A stretch of 64,000 nt of DNA from Actinomycetota bacterium (GCA_026393075.1 JAPLAW010000056.1:1-64000), one strand, 5' to 3'; counted from the first letter of the stretch, positions 41,395 to 51,812 are shown. The notes: generated by a model not told the origin, from the letters alone. Translations and numbers: made by a program.

Positions 41395-42388
41395 GTTATT
41401 TCTTCCATTTCTAATTGCCTCAGTATCTCTCACAGCTTGTGCAAGTTCGGGAAGCAATTCCAGTAACGGGGAAGATGTCACTTATAACTCAATAAGTGGT
41501 CGAGTTGGTATTGATGGGCCAATCATGGCGGTCAAACTGGATGACACATCAGCAGCGCGTCCACAGATTGGATTAGAAGATGCTGATCTGGTCTACATCG
41601 AACAAGTCGAAGGTGGCTTAACGCGATTAGCAGCAATTTTCTCATCAGTCATCCCAACTAATATCGGACCAATTCGAAGCGCTCGTATTTCTGACATCGA
41701 CATCTTGGCGCAATATGGAAAAGTTATTTTTGCTTATAGCGGCGCGCAACGAGCAATGCTCACAGTTATTGCTAATTCAAATCTTTGGGATTACGGGGCT
41801 CAACGTCAGTCGCCAACTATTTACACGCGAGATGCGAATAGGTCGGCGCCATATGACATGGTCTTACGTTGTGATTTACTTCTGGAAAAAGCGAAAAGCG
41901 ATCAACGCGATATTGCAGTTTCGAGATCTATCGGTTGGAGTTTCGGTGATGCACCAGTTGGTGGCGTTTCGATTGATTCAGTTGCGCTTCGTTGGCCAGC
42001 CTCTAAATATGAAGCTACTTGGTCTAAGGCAGAGAGACGTTGGTTGTTAAGTAATGGTGGTGTTGCTGATTTTGCAGCTAGCGGTAAACAACTAGGCGCT
42101 ACGACATTTGTGATCCAAAATGTTCAAATGCCAGATTCGATCTATCGGGGTTCCGATGGCAGTTACACGCCATTGTCAGAAACCGTTGGGACTGGAACTG
42201 GATATATCTTGCGTGATGGTCGCTCATTTAAGGCGAACTGGAAGAGACCAACTTCTGAGTCAGGTACCACTTGGACATTGGCAGATGGCAGTGAGATCAA
42301 TTTCGCGCCGGGTTCAATCTGGGTGGCGCTGACCGATACCAAGCCTGCCTTCACGCTCGCCGCGCCAAGTTCGCCTCTTTCAAAGTAG
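41384..42388 (+). CDS. DUF3048-type (YerB-like) lipoprotein
   Basis: A 334-residue lipoprotein with signal peptide and lipobox L-T-A-C (Cys near residue 20 when started at ATG 41384). An in-frame ATG at 41369 is possible but adds residues before the signal. The mature part begins with a Ser/Asn-rich linker, then I-M-A-V-K-L-D-D-T, A-R-P-Q-I-G-L-E-D-A-D-L-V-Y and I-G-P-I-R-S-A-R, diagnostic of DUF3048. It overlaps the previous gene by 11 bases. The molecular function of the family is not known; a cell-envelope role is likely. Confidence 0.88.
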   Translation: MRFKLFLPFLIASVSLTACASSGSNSSNGEDVTYNSISGRVGIDGPIMAVKLDDTSAARPQIGLEDADLVYIEQVEGGLTRLAAIFSSVIPTNIGPIRSARISDIDILAQYGKVIFAYSGAQRAMLTVIANSNLWDYGAQRQSPTIYTRDANRSAPYDMVLRCDLLLEKAKSDQRDIAVSRSIGWSFGDAPVGGVSIDSVALRWPASKYEATWSKAERRWLLSNGGVADFAASGKQLGATTFVIQNVQMPDSIYRGSDGSYTPLSETVGTGTGYILRDGRSFKANWKRPTSESGTTWTLADGSEINFAPGSIWVALTDTKPAFTLAAPSSPLSK

Positions 42389-42448
42389 AGTAAGCACCCT
42401 GATCGCGAGCTGATAACTCGCCAAGAAACCTTAACTAGGAGCATCATA

Positions 42449-43336
42449 ATGAGCCAGAACGTAGGAACAGCAAGAGTCAAGCGCGGTATGGCAGAGATGC
42501 TTAAGGGCGGCGTCATCATGGACGTGGTCAATGTTGAGCAAGCCAAGATCGCTGAAGCAGCAGGCGCTGTTGCAGTCATGGCACTTGAACGAGTTCCTGC
42601 AGATATTCGCGCACAAGGTGGCGTTGCTCGCATGTCTGATCCTGACATGATCGAGAAAATTAAAGCCGCTGTCTCGATTCCGGTAATGGCAAAAGCTCGC
42701 ATCGGTCATTTTGTTGAAGCGCAAATTTTGCAAAGTCTTGGTGTTGATTACATCGATGAATCAGAAGTTTTAACTCCGGCTGATATGGAAAACCATATCG
42801 ATAAGTGGAATTTCACAATCCCCTTCGTGTGTGGAGCAACCAATTTAGGTGAAGCGCTACGTCGTATTAATGAAGGTGCGGCCATGATTCGCTCAAAGGG
42901 TGAAGCAGGTACCGGCGATGTTTCAAATGCGATGACACATATGCGTTCTATCGGTGGCGAGATTCGACGCTTGTCAACACTTCGCGAAGATGAACTTTAT
43001 GTAGCAGCAAAAAACATGCAAGCTCCTTACGACTTAGTTAAGGAAGTTGCCGAGACTGGAAAGTTGCCGGTCGTGCTCTTCACAGCTGGCGGAATCGCAA
43101 CTCCGGCAGATGCTGCGTTAATGATGCAAATGGGCGCCGATGGCGTATTCATTGGTTCTGGAATTTACAAGTCTGGCGATCCTGCTGCACGAGCTGCTGC
43201 ATGTGTTAAGGCGACCACGTTCTTTGATGATCCAAAAGTATTAGCTGATGTTTCGCGTGGCTTGGGTGAGGCAATGGTTGGCATTAACGTTGCTGACTTG
43301 CCTGTTGCACACCGTTTAGCTGAGCGCGGTTGGTAA
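42449..43336 (+). CDS. pdxS: Pyridoxal 5'-phosphate synthase subunit PdxS
   Basis: Synthase subunit of the DXP-independent vitamin B6 pathway. It builds PLP from ribose-5-phosphate, glyceraldehyde-3-phosphate and ammonia delivered by PdxT. The 295 residues form a TIM barrel with [22 protein letters not shown] (catalytic Lys) and the G-S-K-G-E-A-G-T-G phosphate segment (here R-S-K-G-E-A-G-T-G). A good AGGAG ribosome binding site precedes it. pdxT follows after 17 bases. Confidence 0.98.
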   Translation: MSQNVGTARVKRGMAEMLKGGVIMDVVNVEQAKIAEAAGAVAVMALERVPADIRAQGGVARMSDPDMIEKIKAAVSIPVMAKARIGHFVEAQILQSLGVDYIDESEVLTPADMENHIDKWNFTIPFVCGATNLGEALRRINEGAAMIRSKGEAGTGDVSNAMTHMRSIGGEIRRLSTLREDELYVAAKNMQAPYDLVKEVAETGKLPVVLFTAGGIATPADAALMMQMGADGVFIGSGIYKSGDPAARAAACVKATTFFDDPKVLADVSRGLGEAMVGINVADLPVAHRLAERGW

Positions 43337-43353
43337 TTTAAGGTACTTTAAAC

Positions 43354-43953
43354 ATGCGAGTAGGTGTTCTAGCGCTGCAAGGCGATTTTCGTGAGCATCT
43401 TTTTGCACTTGAAGAGTGCGGTGTTTCAGCATCTTTAATTCGCAGGCCAAGTGAATTGGCTGCAGTAGACGCTCTCGTTCTACCTGGTGGCGAATCAACT
43501 GCAATTGCCAATTTAGCTCGCAGCTTTGATCTGTTCGACCCGCTAAAAGCACGGATTTCTGCCGGGATGCCGGTTTATGGTTCTTGCGCAGGAATGATCT
43601 TGTTAGCTGATCGCGTTTTAGATGCCGCAGTTGGCCAAGAAACTTTCGGTGGGTTAGATATCACCGTTCGCAGAAATGCTTTCGGTAGCCAAGTAGATTC
43701 ATTTGAGACGGATTTGGATTTTGCCGGAATCACTAACCCACCCGTTCGTGCGGTTTTCATTCGCGCGCCTTGGGTTGAATCGGTGGGCCCTAGCGTTGAA
43801 GTATTCGCGACTTTTGAGCATGCTGTAGCTGTGCGTCAGGGCGCGCTTCTAGCTACTAGTTTTCACCCAGAATTAACTGGCGATAATCGGATTCATCGCT
43901 TCTTTATTGAATCGGTAGCACGTCCGGCTTTGGAAAAGGCTGCGGTAAAGTAG
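43354..43953 (+). CDS. pdxT: Pyridoxal 5'-phosphate synthase glutaminase subunit PdxT
   Basis: Class I glutamine amidotransferase that feeds ammonia to PdxS. The 199 residues start with [11 protein letters not shown]. They carry L-P-G-G-E-S-T, the nucleophile in G-S-C-A-G-M, and the catalytic His and Glu in S-F-H-P-E-L. Length is standard. It is paired with pdxS. Confidence 0.97.
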   Translation: MRVGVLALQGDFREHLFALEECGVSASLIRRPSELAAVDALVLPGGESTAIANLARSFDLFDPLKARISAGMPVYGSCAGMILLADRVLDAAVGQETFGGLDITVRRNAFGSQVDSFETDLDFAGITNPPVRAVFIRAPWVESVGPSVEVFATFEHAVAVRQGALLATSFHPELTGDNRIHRFFIESVARPALEKAAVK

Positions 43954-44002
43954 TGCCATAACTTTCATCGGTAGTTTCGGTGAAACTTCTAGGGGGTAGA
44001 TC

Positions 44003-44755
44003 ATGTCCGGCCATTCCAAGTGGGCAACGACAAAGCACAAAAAGGCGATCATCGATAGTCGTCGTGCCAAGAACTTTGCGAAGTTGATCAAAGCTATTGA
44101 AGTTGCATCTCGTAACGGTGGTCCAGATATCGATGGAAACCCAACACTTTTTGATGCAATTGCTAAAGCTAAAAAGAATTCAATGCCCGCAGATAACATT
44201 GATCGCGCCGTTAAACGCGGTGCCGGCCTCGAATCCGGTGGCGCCGATTGGCAAACCATTATGTATGAAGGCTATGGCCCAAATGGTGTTGCGATCATGA
44301 TCGAATGTTTGACCGATAGTCGCAACAGAGCTGCATCTGAAGTTCGCGTTGCAGTAACTCGCAATGGTGGCAGCATGGCTGATCCAGGTTCGGTTGCATA
44401 TCTCTTCAATCGAAAAGGCGTGATAATCGTCAATAAGAATGGTCAATTAACCGAAGATTCAGTTCTAGAGGCTGTTCTCGATGCAGGCGCCGAAGAAGTT
44501 AATGACCTAGGCGAATCATTTGAAGTTGTTTGCGAAGCGAGTGATTTAGTTGTTGTGCGAACTGCACTTCAAACAGCGGGCATAGATTATGAATCCGCAG
44601 ATTCTTCATTCTTACCCTCGATGACAATTCCGCTAGATGCTGAAGGCGCAACCAAGGTTTTCGAGTTAATTGATGCGATTGAAGAACTAGATGATGTTCA
44701 GAATGTATTTAGTAACTTTGATGTATCTGATGAGGTAATGGCGAGCCTGACTTAA
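44003..44755 (+). CDS. yebC: YebC/PmpR-family (TACO1-like) regulator
   Basis: A 250-residue protein beginning [14 protein letters not shown], the hallmark of the family. Family members act as transcriptional regulators and, in some species, as translation factors that help ribosomes at proline stretches. The three-domain architecture is complete, with G-P-N-G-V-A in the second domain and S-F-L-P in the third. A ribosome binding site AGGGGGT is present. Location in front of ruvCAB is the common bacterial arrangement. Confidence 0.96.
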   Translation: MSGHSKWATTKHKKAIIDSRRAKNFAKLIKAIEVASRNGGPDIDGNPTLFDAIAKAKKNSMPADNIDRAVKRGAGLESGGADWQTIMYEGYGPNGVAIMIECLTDSRNRAASEVRVAVTRNGGSMADPGSVAYLFNRKGVIIVNKNGQLTEDSVLEAVLDAGAEEVNDLGESFEVVCEASDLVVVRTALQTAGIDYESADSSFLPSMTIPLDAEGATKVFELIDAIEELDDVQNVFSNFDVSDEVMASLT

Positions 44756-44773
44756 CTTGCCTGAGCCAGTATC

Positions 44774-44785
44774 TAGGCTGAGCAA
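44774..44785 (+). promoter_or_regulatory. Leaderless-type -10 element of ruvC
   Basis: TAGGCT (44774-44779) is followed by six bases and the ruvC ATG at 44786. No ribosome binding site is present. Confidence 0.5.
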
Positions 44786-45340
44786 ATGAAGGTTCTCGGG
44801 ATTGATCCTGGTTTAACGCGCTGCGGTATTGGCGTGGTCGAAGGCTCAATTGGTGCTCCGTTGCAGATGGTTTCAGTCGGAGTAATCCTGACTTCATCGC
44901 AAGATCCAACTGAGGTTCGGTTATTACAGTTAGAGCGCGAGATTCAACTTTGGATTATAGAATTCAAACCCGACGTGATTGCGATCGAAAGAGTTTTCTC
45001 GCAACTCAATTTGCGCACCGTAATGGGTACGGCTCAAGCGGCCGGAATCGCGCTTTTGCTGGCGGCTCGGAATCAAATCCAGGTTGTTATGTACACGCCA
45101 AGTGAGGTTAAGGCCGCTGTTACTGGTTCTGGTCGAGCCAACAAAGCACAAGTGGCGAAGATGGTGCTAAATATTCTCAAGTTAGACGAAGCGCCAAAGC
45201 CTGCTGATAGCGCAGACGCGTTAGCGTTAGCGATCTGTCACATCTGGCGCGGTGGCGGTAATAGTAAAGTTGCAGCTGCGCTAGCTGCTGAAAAAACACG
45301 AATTGCGGCTCTCAAGAAGACAGGAATAGTTAAGAAATGA
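44786..45340 (+). CDS. ruvC: Holliday junction endonuclease RuvC
   Basis: Resolves Holliday junctions with RuvAB. The 184 residues contain the acidic catalytic set: Asp7 in V-L-G-I-D-P-G, Glu in V-I-A-I-E-R-V, and the Asp pair in A-D-S-A-D-A-L-A. The F-S-Q-L-N segment is also present. The basic C-terminal extension is typical of actinobacteria. It overlaps ruvA by four bases. Confidence 0.97.
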   Translation: MKVLGIDPGLTRCGIGVVEGSIGAPLQMVSVGVILTSSQDPTEVRLLQLEREIQLWIIEFKPDVIAIERVFSQLNLRTVMGTAQAAGIALLLAARNQIQVVMYTPSEVKAAVTGSGRANKAQVAKMVLNILKLDEAPKPADSADALALAICHIWRGGGNSKVAAALAAEKTRIAALKKTGIVKK

Positions 45341-45945
45341 TTGCAACGTTAACTGGCGAGATCAAAACGATCTCACTTGATCGTGCGATCATCGAGGTTG
45401 GGGGAGTCGGACTTTCGGTTAACTTAACTCAGAACGCTGCGGCACATTTAAATCTAGGCACGACCGTAACTTTTCATACCTCATTAGTAGTTCGCGAAGA
45501 ATCGCTAACGCTCTATGGATTTTTAACCGCAGAATCGAAACAACTCTTCGAGCAAGTGCAAACTGTTAGTGGCATCGGGCCTAAAGTGGCGTTGGCAATT
45601 CTTGGTTCGCTGTCACCAGATGAGTTAGCAGCAGCAATTGCGACTGAAAATATTGCAGCTATTGAACGAGTTCCGGGAATCGGACGAAAAGGTGCACAAC
45701 GTTTAATTCTGGAGCTGAAGGGAAAGCTGTCGGATCTATCTGAAGGCACCCGGGTGGCAAACCATCAGCCAGCTTGGCGCGAACAACTAACAAATGCCCT
45801 GATTTCACTTGGCTTTACGCCAAAAGATTCTGATCGAGCAATTACGACAATTGTTAATGAACTCCAGGCTGATGGAATTGAGCCAGCTGATTTAGAACTT
45901 AGTGAGATGTTAAAGAAAGCGTTGCAAAGTGGTGGTCGTAAATAA
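45337..45945 (+). CDS. ruvA: Holliday junction branch migration protein RuvA
   Basis: DNA-binding tetramer that targets RuvB to Holliday junctions. The 202 residues comprise an OB-fold N-terminal domain, two helix-hairpin-helix motifs (V-S-G-I-G-P-K-V-A and [11 protein letters not shown], residues about 75-125) and a C-terminal RuvB-binding domain. The stop shares one base with the ruvB start. Confidence 0.97.
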   Translation: MIATLTGEIKTISLDRAIIEVGGVGLSVNLTQNAAAHLNLGTTVTFHTSLVVREESLTLYGFLTAESKQLFEQVQTVSGIGPKVALAILGSLSPDELAAAIATENIAAIERVPGIGRKGAQRLILELKGKLSDLSEGTRVANHQPAWREQLTNALISLGFTPKDSDRAITTIVNELQADGIEPADLELSEMLKKALQSGGRK

Positions 45946-46988
45946 TGGAAAACACAGATCGTTTAATTTCACCGATAGCTGGCCTAGATGAATCAGCAGC
46001 CGAAGGCGCACTACGTCCCAAAGATTTACACGAATTTATCGGCCAAGAACGAGTTCGTCAGCAAATCGATGTCCTCTTAACTGCGGCGAAGCATCGTGGC
46101 ACCAGCGCCGATCACATTTTATTAAGTGGGCCGCCAGGCCTCGGCAAGACGACGTTGGCGCTAATTTTGGCAGCCGAGATGGATACTCCAATTCGTATTT
46201 CATCTGGACCAGCAATTACGCACGCTGGCGATCTCGCTTCGATTCTCTCGTCACTCGTTGAAGGTGAGATTCTTTTCATCGATGAGATTCATAGACTGCC
46301 TAGACCTGCCGAGGAATTACTTTATTTAGCAATGGAAGATTTTCGAGTAGATATCGTGGTTGGTAAAGGTCCAGGTGCTACTGCAATTCCGTTAGAGCTC
46401 CCGAGATTCACCTTAGTAGGTGCAACAACTCGGGCTGGATTACTACCTAGTCCACTACGCGATCGGTTTGGTTTTACTGCTCAATTGGATTTTTATGCCG
46501 AGTCAGAGTTAGCGCAAGTCGTCGCGCGATCTGCTGCACTTTTAGGTTTAGCAATTGAAGCAAAGGCGATTGAACAAATAGCTAGTCGCTCACGTGGAAC
46601 ACCTCGTATCGCCAATCGGCTTCTGCGACGGGTTCGTGATTACGCCCAAGTTAAAGGATCAAACAAACTTTCACTTGATCACGCCAATGCTGCCCTTGAA
46701 ATGTATGAAGTAGATGCCGCCGGTCTTGATCGCTTAGACCGCTCAGTTCTAACGGCGCTAATTGAGAGATTTGGCGGGGGACCGGTTGGTCTTTCTACCT
46801 TGGCCATTGCCGTTGGTGAGGAAACCGAGACCGTCGAGTCGGTAGCTGAGCCATTCCTCGTTCGCAATGGTTTTATGGCGCGCACTCCACGTGGTCGGGT
46901 GGCTACCGCTCAAGGGTGGTCACATTTAGGCAAAACCCCGCCTGCGACCACTTCTTCGCTTTTCGACACACCGCTAAATGACGCCTAG
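45945..46988 (+). CDS. ruvB: Holliday junction helicase RuvB
   Basis: AAA+ motor for branch migration, 347 residues. Walker A is G-P-P-G-L-G-K-T-T near residue 65, Walker B is I-L-F-I-D-E-I-H, and the arginine-finger region is V-G-A-T-T-R-A-G. A winged-helix C-terminal domain has [13 protein letters not shown] and a final segment R-T-P-R-G-R-V-A-T. Its TAG stop codon is also the first half of a -10-like hexamer for secD. Confidence 0.98.
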   Translation: MENTDRLISPIAGLDESAAEGALRPKDLHEFIGQERVRQQIDVLLTAAKHRGTSADHILLSGPPGLGKTTLALILAAEMDTPIRISSGPAITHAGDLASILSSLVEGEILFIDEIHRLPRPAEELLYLAMEDFRVDIVVGKGPGATAIPLELPRFTLVGATTRAGLLPSPLRDRFGFTAQLDFYAESELAQVVARSAALLGLAIEAKAIEQIASRSRGTPRIANRLLRRVRDYAQVKGSNKLSLDHANAALEMYEVDAAGLDRLDRSVLTALIERFGGGPVGLSTLAIAVGEETETVESVAEPFLVRNGFMARTPRGRVATAQGWSHLGKTPPATTSSLFDTPLNDA

Positions 46989-46999
46989 ACTCACGTCTT
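46986..46999 (+). promoter_or_regulatory. Possible -10 element of secD using the ruvB stop codon
   Basis: TAGACT (46986-46991) begins with the ruvB stop codon and lies eight bases before the secD ATG. The spacing is two bases longer than in the main leaderless set. Read-through from ruvCAB is an alternative source of secD mRNA. Confidence 0.35.
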
Positions 47000-48541
47000 A
47001 TGTCAACACCTACAAAACCTGTTAAGACTTCTGGCCGCCCAGCTCGCACACTTGCGATCTTGGCCGGAGCCTTTGTCCTATTAATTGCAGCCGTATTCAT
47101 TCAAGGTGCAACCGCCGTTCGGTTAGGCCTAGACCTTCGTGGCGGCACGAGCGTTACCTTGCAGCCACGCCTCGGTGTGGGCGAGAGCGGCAAAGTAACT
47201 TCCGAAGCAATTGATCAAGCTGTCTCGATTATTCGTCAACGCGTTAACTCACTTGGCGTTGCCGAGAGTGAAGTGGCATCACAGGGTTCAGGTACTAATC
47301 GCCAAATCGTAATTTCGGTCCCAGGCGAAAGTGGTCGCCGCGTTATTGAATTAGTTGGTCAAACTGCAGAATTAAGATTCCGCCAAGTGCTTGCTGAAAG
47401 TTCCGGAGTTCCAACAACGGCAACAGATGCAGCTGCGACACCACCTGCAGGAGTCAGTGCAGAGTTAAATGCATTGTATGCATCGCTTGATTGCACAATT
47501 CCGGAGAATCGCCAAGGCACCGGAAGCGATGTTGCTACTGATGTAATCCTTGCGTGTTCAAATGATGGTGGCGCGAAATATATTTTGGCCGGCGCTGAAG
47601 TTCTCGGTCGCCAAGTTTCCAAAGCTACTGCAGCCGTTGACACAACAACTGGTGGCAACTGGTTCGTATCTTTGACCTTTAATGGCGAAGGTACTAAAGC
47701 ATTTGGTGATCAAACTGCACGAGTTGTTTCTTTAACTGCTCCACAGAACCAGGTCGCAATTGTGCTCGATGGTTTAGTTGTTTCTGCTCCTCGAATTAAT
47801 GAAGCTATTCGTGGTGGCAGCGCACAGATCACTGGAAACTTCACACAAGTTGAAGCGCAAGATTTAGCGAATGTACTCAAGTACGGTTCGTTGCCACTTG
47901 CTTTTGATCGTGGCGAAGTTCAACAAGTTTCACCAACTCTTGGTGCGGATCAACTTACTGCCGGGTTACTAGCTGGCGGTTTAGGTCTTGGTCTCGTGCT
48001 TCTTTACTCAGTTCTTTACTATCGCGGACTTGGTCTAGTAACAGTTGGTTCGCTAACTGTTGCCGCCGGAATGATTTACCTATTAGTTCTGCTGCTTGGT
48101 GAATGGATCGGCTTTACGCTCACATTGGCTGGTATTGCAGGAATCATTGTCGCTATTGGTATTACGGCTGACTCCTTTATTGTTTATTTCGAGCGTATTC
48201 GCGATGAATTACGTGAAGGCAAGTCGCTTCGTTCAGCCGTTGAAAGTGGTTGGGTACGAGCTCGCCGAACCATTGTGGTGGCTGACTCAGTTTCAATCAT
48301 TGCCGCTGTGTTGCTCTACTTCTTAGCAGTTGGCGGAGTGCGTGGATTCGCCTTCACTCTCGGTCTAACGACTTTGGTGGATCTACTCGTTATCTTCGCA
48401 TTTACTAAACCAATGATGACGGTTCTGTCTAAGTGGAAATTCTATGCAAGCGGTCATCCGCTCTCTGGTTTTTCCAAGAAGAGTTCAGGCATCGAAGAAA
48501 CAAATAACGTTCAAGTATCAAACACAGGCATGGAGGCGTAA
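47000..48541 (+). CDS. secD: Protein translocase subunit SecD
   Basis: Membrane component that uses the proton motive force to help pull exported proteins outward. The 513 residues have a first helix (about 15-35), the L-G-L-D-L-R-G-G-T motif near residue 47, a large external domain, and five C-terminal helices with G-I-T-A-D-S-F-I-V-Y-F-E-R-I-R-D-E. It sits 11 bases behind ruvB. The usual yajC gene between ruvB and secD is absent. secF follows after 3 bases. Confidence 0.97.
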   Translation: MSTPTKPVKTSGRPARTLAILAGAFVLLIAAVFIQGATAVRLGLDLRGGTSVTLQPRLGVGESGKVTSEAIDQAVSIIRQRVNSLGVAESEVASQGSGTNRQIVISVPGESGRRVIELVGQTAELRFRQVLAESSGVPTTATDAAATPPAGVSAELNALYASLDCTIPENRQGTGSDVATDVILACSNDGGAKYILAGAEVLGRQVSKATAAVDTTTGGNWFVSLTFNGEGTKAFGDQTARVVSLTAPQNQVAIVLDGLVVSAPRINEAIRGGSAQITGNFTQVEAQDLANVLKYGSLPLAFDRGEVQQVSPTLGADQLTAGLLAGGLGLGLVLLYSVLYYRGLGLVTVGSLTVAAGMIYLLVLLLGEWIGFTLTLAGIAGIIVAIGITADSFIVYFERIRDELREGKSLRSAVESGWVRARRTIVVADSVSIIAAVLLYFLAVGGVRGFAFTLGLTTLVDLLVIFAFTKPMMTVLSKWKFYASGHPLSGFSKKSSGIEETNNVQVSNTGMEA

Positions 48542-48544
48542 ACA

Positions 48545-49597
48545 ATGGCACACGGAACAACGCTAGGTGCACGTCTCTACAGTGGTGAGACTTCATTTGA
48601 TTTCATCGCCTCACGCAAACGTTGGTATGCGGTCTCAGCTCTGCTACTCGCGATCTCAATCGGCACAATTGTTTTCCAGGGTTTACACCTAGGTATTGAG
48701 TTCAAGGGTGGATCTAGTTACACAGTTACCAAAACTGGCGCCACAATTGAAGAGGCACGATCTGCAGTTGAATCCGCCGGCGTGACTTCAGAGGTAATTG
48801 TGCAGACCGTAGGCAACGACAAAATTCGTGTCCAGACCGGTTCGCTTACAAATGTTCAATCAAACGCGGTTCAAGATGCGCTAGCAACAAAGTTTGCTAT
48901 TAATGTCGAAACTATTGATACTCAGATTATCGGACCATCTTGGGGTAAAGAGATCACTAAAAAAGCTTTGTATGGTCTAATCGCATTTTTGCTCGCGGTC
49001 ATGCTTTACCTAGCAATGGCCTTTGAACCTAAAATGGCGATTGCCTCAATTGTTGCAGTTATTCACGATGTGATTATCACGGTTGGAATTTATGCTCTAG
49101 TTGGTTTCGACGTAACACCAGCAACCGTGATTGGATTCCTTACTATTCTTGGTTATTCGCTCTATGACACGGTTATTGTGTTCGATAAAGTGCGTGAAAA
49201 TACCCGAACGATCACCACAACCGGAAAATCAACGTTCTCTCAAGCTACTAACTTGGCTGTAAACCAGACAATCGTGCGCTCATTGAACACTTCAATTATT
49301 GCTCTGCTGCCAGTTGGCTCAATTCTTTTTGTGGGTGCCGGACTTCTTGGCGCAGGAACGCTGAAGGATCTCTCACTTGCTCTCTTCATTGGCTTAGCAA
49401 TTGGTACCTATTCGTCACTATTTATTGCGCCTCAGGTTCTTTCGGGTCTGCGCGAGCGTGAGCCAGCGATGATTGCATTGACGAAACGAGTAAATGCTCG
49501 TGGCGGCGTTGCGGCAGTTTCAGCAGATGCTGGTACAGATTCCAGCCAAGGTCGCGGCACGCGCAACCAACCAAAACGTAAAGGCAAGAAGAAGTAA
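48545..49597 (+). CDS. secF: Protein translocase subunit SecF
   Basis: Partner of SecD in the accessory translocase, 350 residues. It shows the G-I-E-F-K-G-G-S motif near residue 52 and six helices, with G-Y-S-L-Y-D-T-V-I-V-F-D-K-V-R-E-N near 205. A basic C-terminal tail (K-G-K-K-K) is on the cytoplasmic side. The apt gene that commonly lies between secF and rel in actinobacteria is missing; rel follows after 52 bases. Confidence 0.97.
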   Translation: MAHGTTLGARLYSGETSFDFIASRKRWYAVSALLLAISIGTIVFQGLHLGIEFKGGSSYTVTKTGATIEEARSAVESAGVTSEVIVQTVGNDKIRVQTGSLTNVQSNAVQDALATKFAINVETIDTQIIGPSWGKEITKKALYGLIAFLLAVMLYLAMAFEPKMAIASIVAVIHDVIITVGIYALVGFDVTPATVIGFLTILGYSLYDTVIVFDKVRENTRTITTTGKSTFSQATNLAVNQTIVRSLNTSIIALLPVGSILFVGAGLLGAGTLKDLSLALFIGLAIGTYSSLFIAPQVLSGLREREPAMIALTKRVNARGGVAAVSADAGTDSSQGRGTRNQPKRKGKKK

Positions 49598-49637
49598 TAA
49601 CTTACCTATTCAAGTAACTAACCACCGTGTTGTTAAC

Positions 49638-49649
49638 TAGAATCCGATC
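49638..49649 (+). promoter_or_regulatory. Leaderless-type -10 element of rel
   Basis: TAGAAT (49638-49643) is followed by six bases and the rel ATG at 49650. No ribosome binding site is present. Confidence 0.5.
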
Positions 49650-51812
49650 ATGGATACTCTTTTAGCACCGGTGGTTAGTGCTTTAACAGAGCATCATCCA
49701 GGCGATAAATTAGAGAATTTGCAACGCGCGTTTTTAGTTGCCAAAGAAGCTCACGCCGGCCAGCTACGTAAATCTGGTGAAGATTACATAACTCATCCGG
49801 TGGCAGTTGCTGCAATATTGGCGGAATTCGGTTTGAACGAGGCGGTAGTAATTGCGGCCTTGCTACATGACACAGTCGAAGACACAACTTATTCGTTACC
49901 GCAGTTGCGTAAGGATTTTGGCGAAGAGATTGCGTTACTTGTTGATGGAGTTACTAAATTAGACAAGTTAACTTATGGGCCAACTGCCGAAGCCGAAACG
50001 GTAAGAAAAATGATTGTGGCGATGTCTCGAGATATTCGCGTCTTGCTAATCAAATTAGCTGATCGTCTACATAACGCGCGCACTTGGAAATACGTATCCC
50101 AGGAGTCAGCAGAGCGGAAAGCTCGCGAAACTCTAGATATCTACGCGCCATTGGCTCATAGATTAGGTATGAACGCGATTAAGTGGGAACTTGAGGATCT
50201 TAGCTTTGAGATTCTGGAGCCGAAGAAGTTCTTAGAAATTTCGCGATTGGTGGCTGAGAGAAATCCGGCACGAACAACTTTAACGGATGAAGTTATTGAA
50301 GCTGTTAAATCTGATCTCTTGCATGATGGAGTTAAGTGCACAGTTACTGGGCGCCAAAAACATTTCTATAGTGTGTATCAGAAGATGGTGGTGCGTGGTC
50401 GCGACTTCAATGACATTTACGATCTAGTTGGAATTCGAGTTTTAGTTGAAGATGTACGTGACTGTTACGCCGTCTTGGGTGCGATCCATGCCCGTTGGTC
50501 GCCAGTGCCAGGTCGTTTCAAAGATTACATCGCGATGCCAAAATTTAATTTGTATCAATCACTACATACGACCGTGATCGGACCAAGTGGCAAAGCGATT
50601 GAAATTCAGATTCGTACGTACGACATGCATTCACGCGCTGAGTTCGGTATTGCGGCACACTGGAAATATAAGCAAGGGGATGAAGCGAGCTCTTCATCTC
50701 CAGAAATGCTTTGGTTGCGCCAACTGCACGAATGGCAGAAGGAGATGGAAGATCCTTCTGAATTTCTTGACTCGTTGCGTTTCGATTTAGGCTCACCTGA
50801 GGTATTCGTTTTCACACCAAAGGGGAGTGTGATCGCACTTCCAGGCGGATCGACTCCAGTGGACTTTGCTTACTCAGTTCATACCGATGTTGGTAATCGC
50901 TGCGCCGGCGCAAAAATAAATGGACGTTTAGTGCCACTGGAATCTAAATTGAATAACGGCGATGTAGTAGAAGTAGTTCTAAATAAAGGTGAACATGCTG
51001 CGCCAAGTCGCGATTGGCTGAACTTCGTCAAGAGCCCACGCGCTCGCTCAAAAATCAAGGCTTGGTTTAGCAAAGAACGCCGTGAGGAAGCAATCGAAGC
51101 TGGGCGCGAATCGATTGCTCGCCAGATGCGCAAAGCCGGTTTGCCGCTGCAAAAGATTTTTGCGGGTCATGCTTTGTTAGAACTTTCGCATGAATTGCAT
51201 TACCCAGAGATCTCGGCGTTATATAGCGCAGTCGGAGATGGGCATGTTTCATCCGCCTCAATTATTGAGAAGCTAATCGCATCAATGGGGCAGGAAGACT
51301 CGCATCCAGAAGATACCGTTCCTACTTTTCCTACCGGCGTTCAAACAACTAGACGCTCCAGTAGCTCAATTGAAGTAGCTGGAATTGGAGATGTTTATGT
51401 GAAATTGGCTAGATGTTGCACGCCAGTTCCGGGTGATTCAATCATGGGATTTATAACCAAAGGCAACGGCGTATCGGTGCATCGTGGTGACTGCATCAAC
51501 GCTGCTGACTTGATTAGCAATCAGGGCGAACGGGTGGTCGCGGTTAAGTGGTTAGCGGGCGCGGCCAGCGTATTCTTAGTTAATATTCAAGTTGAAGCGC
51601 TAGACCGAGCAAGGTTGTTAGCAGATGTAACTCGCACACTTTCCGAGCAACAAGTAAATATTTTGAGTGCTTCGGTTACAACCTCAAAGGATCGTACCGC
51701 AATCTCAAGATTCACTTTTGAAATGGCAGATGCGACTCATCTAGATGCCGTACTAAGTGCGGTAAGAAATATTGAAGGTGTTTACGATGTTTATCGCACC
51801 TTTAATAATTAA
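49650..51812 (+). CDS. rel: Bifunctional (p)ppGpp synthetase/hydrolase (Rel)
   Basis: Stringent-response enzyme of 720 residues. The hydrolase HD domain (about 20-190) is intact, with H-A-G-Q-x-R-K-S-G-E-D-Y-I-T-H-P and L-L-H-D-T-V-E-D-T. The synthetase domain (about 230-350) has Y-D-L-V-G-I-R-V and R-F-K-D-Y-I-A-x-P-K...Y-Q-S-L-H-T-T-V. A TGS domain (about 385-445), a zinc-finger-like region with R-C-C-T-P-V-P-G-D, and a C-terminal ACT domain follow. Both activities should therefore be present, as in the single Rel of most actinobacteria. It converges on the DUF349 gene with 11 bases between stops. Confidence 0.97.
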   Translation: MDTLLAPVVSALTEHHPGDKLENLQRAFLVAKEAHAGQLRKSGEDYITHPVAVAAILAEFGLNEAVVIAALLHDTVEDTTYSLPQLRKDFGEEIALLVDGVTKLDKLTYGPTAEAETVRKMIVAMSRDIRVLLIKLADRLHNARTWKYVSQESAERKARETLDIYAPLAHRLGMNAIKWELEDLSFEILEPKKFLEISRLVAERNPARTTLTDEVIEAVKSDLLHDGVKCTVTGRQKHFYSVYQKMVVRGRDFNDIYDLVGIRVLVEDVRDCYAVLGAIHARWSPVPGRFKDYIAMPKFNLYQSLHTTVIGPSGKAIEIQIRTYDMHSRAEFGIAAHWKYKQGDEASSSSPEMLWLRQLHEWQKEMEDPSEFLDSLRFDLGSPEVFVFTPKGSVIALPGGSTPVDFAYSVHTDVGNRCAGAKINGRLVPLESKLNNGDVVEVVLNKGEHAAPSRDWLNFVKSPRARSKIKAWFSKERREEAIEAGRESIARQMRKAGLPLQKIFAGHALLELSHELHYPEISALYSAVGDGHVSSASIIEKLIASMGQEDSHPEDTVPTFPTGVQTTRRSSSSIEVAGIGDVYVKLARCCTPVPGDSIMGFITKGNGVSVHRGDCINAADLISNQGERVVAVKWLAGAASVFLVNIQVEALDRARLLADVTRTLSEQQVNILSASVTTSKDRTAISRFTFEMADATHLDAVLSAVRNIEGVYDVYRTFNN

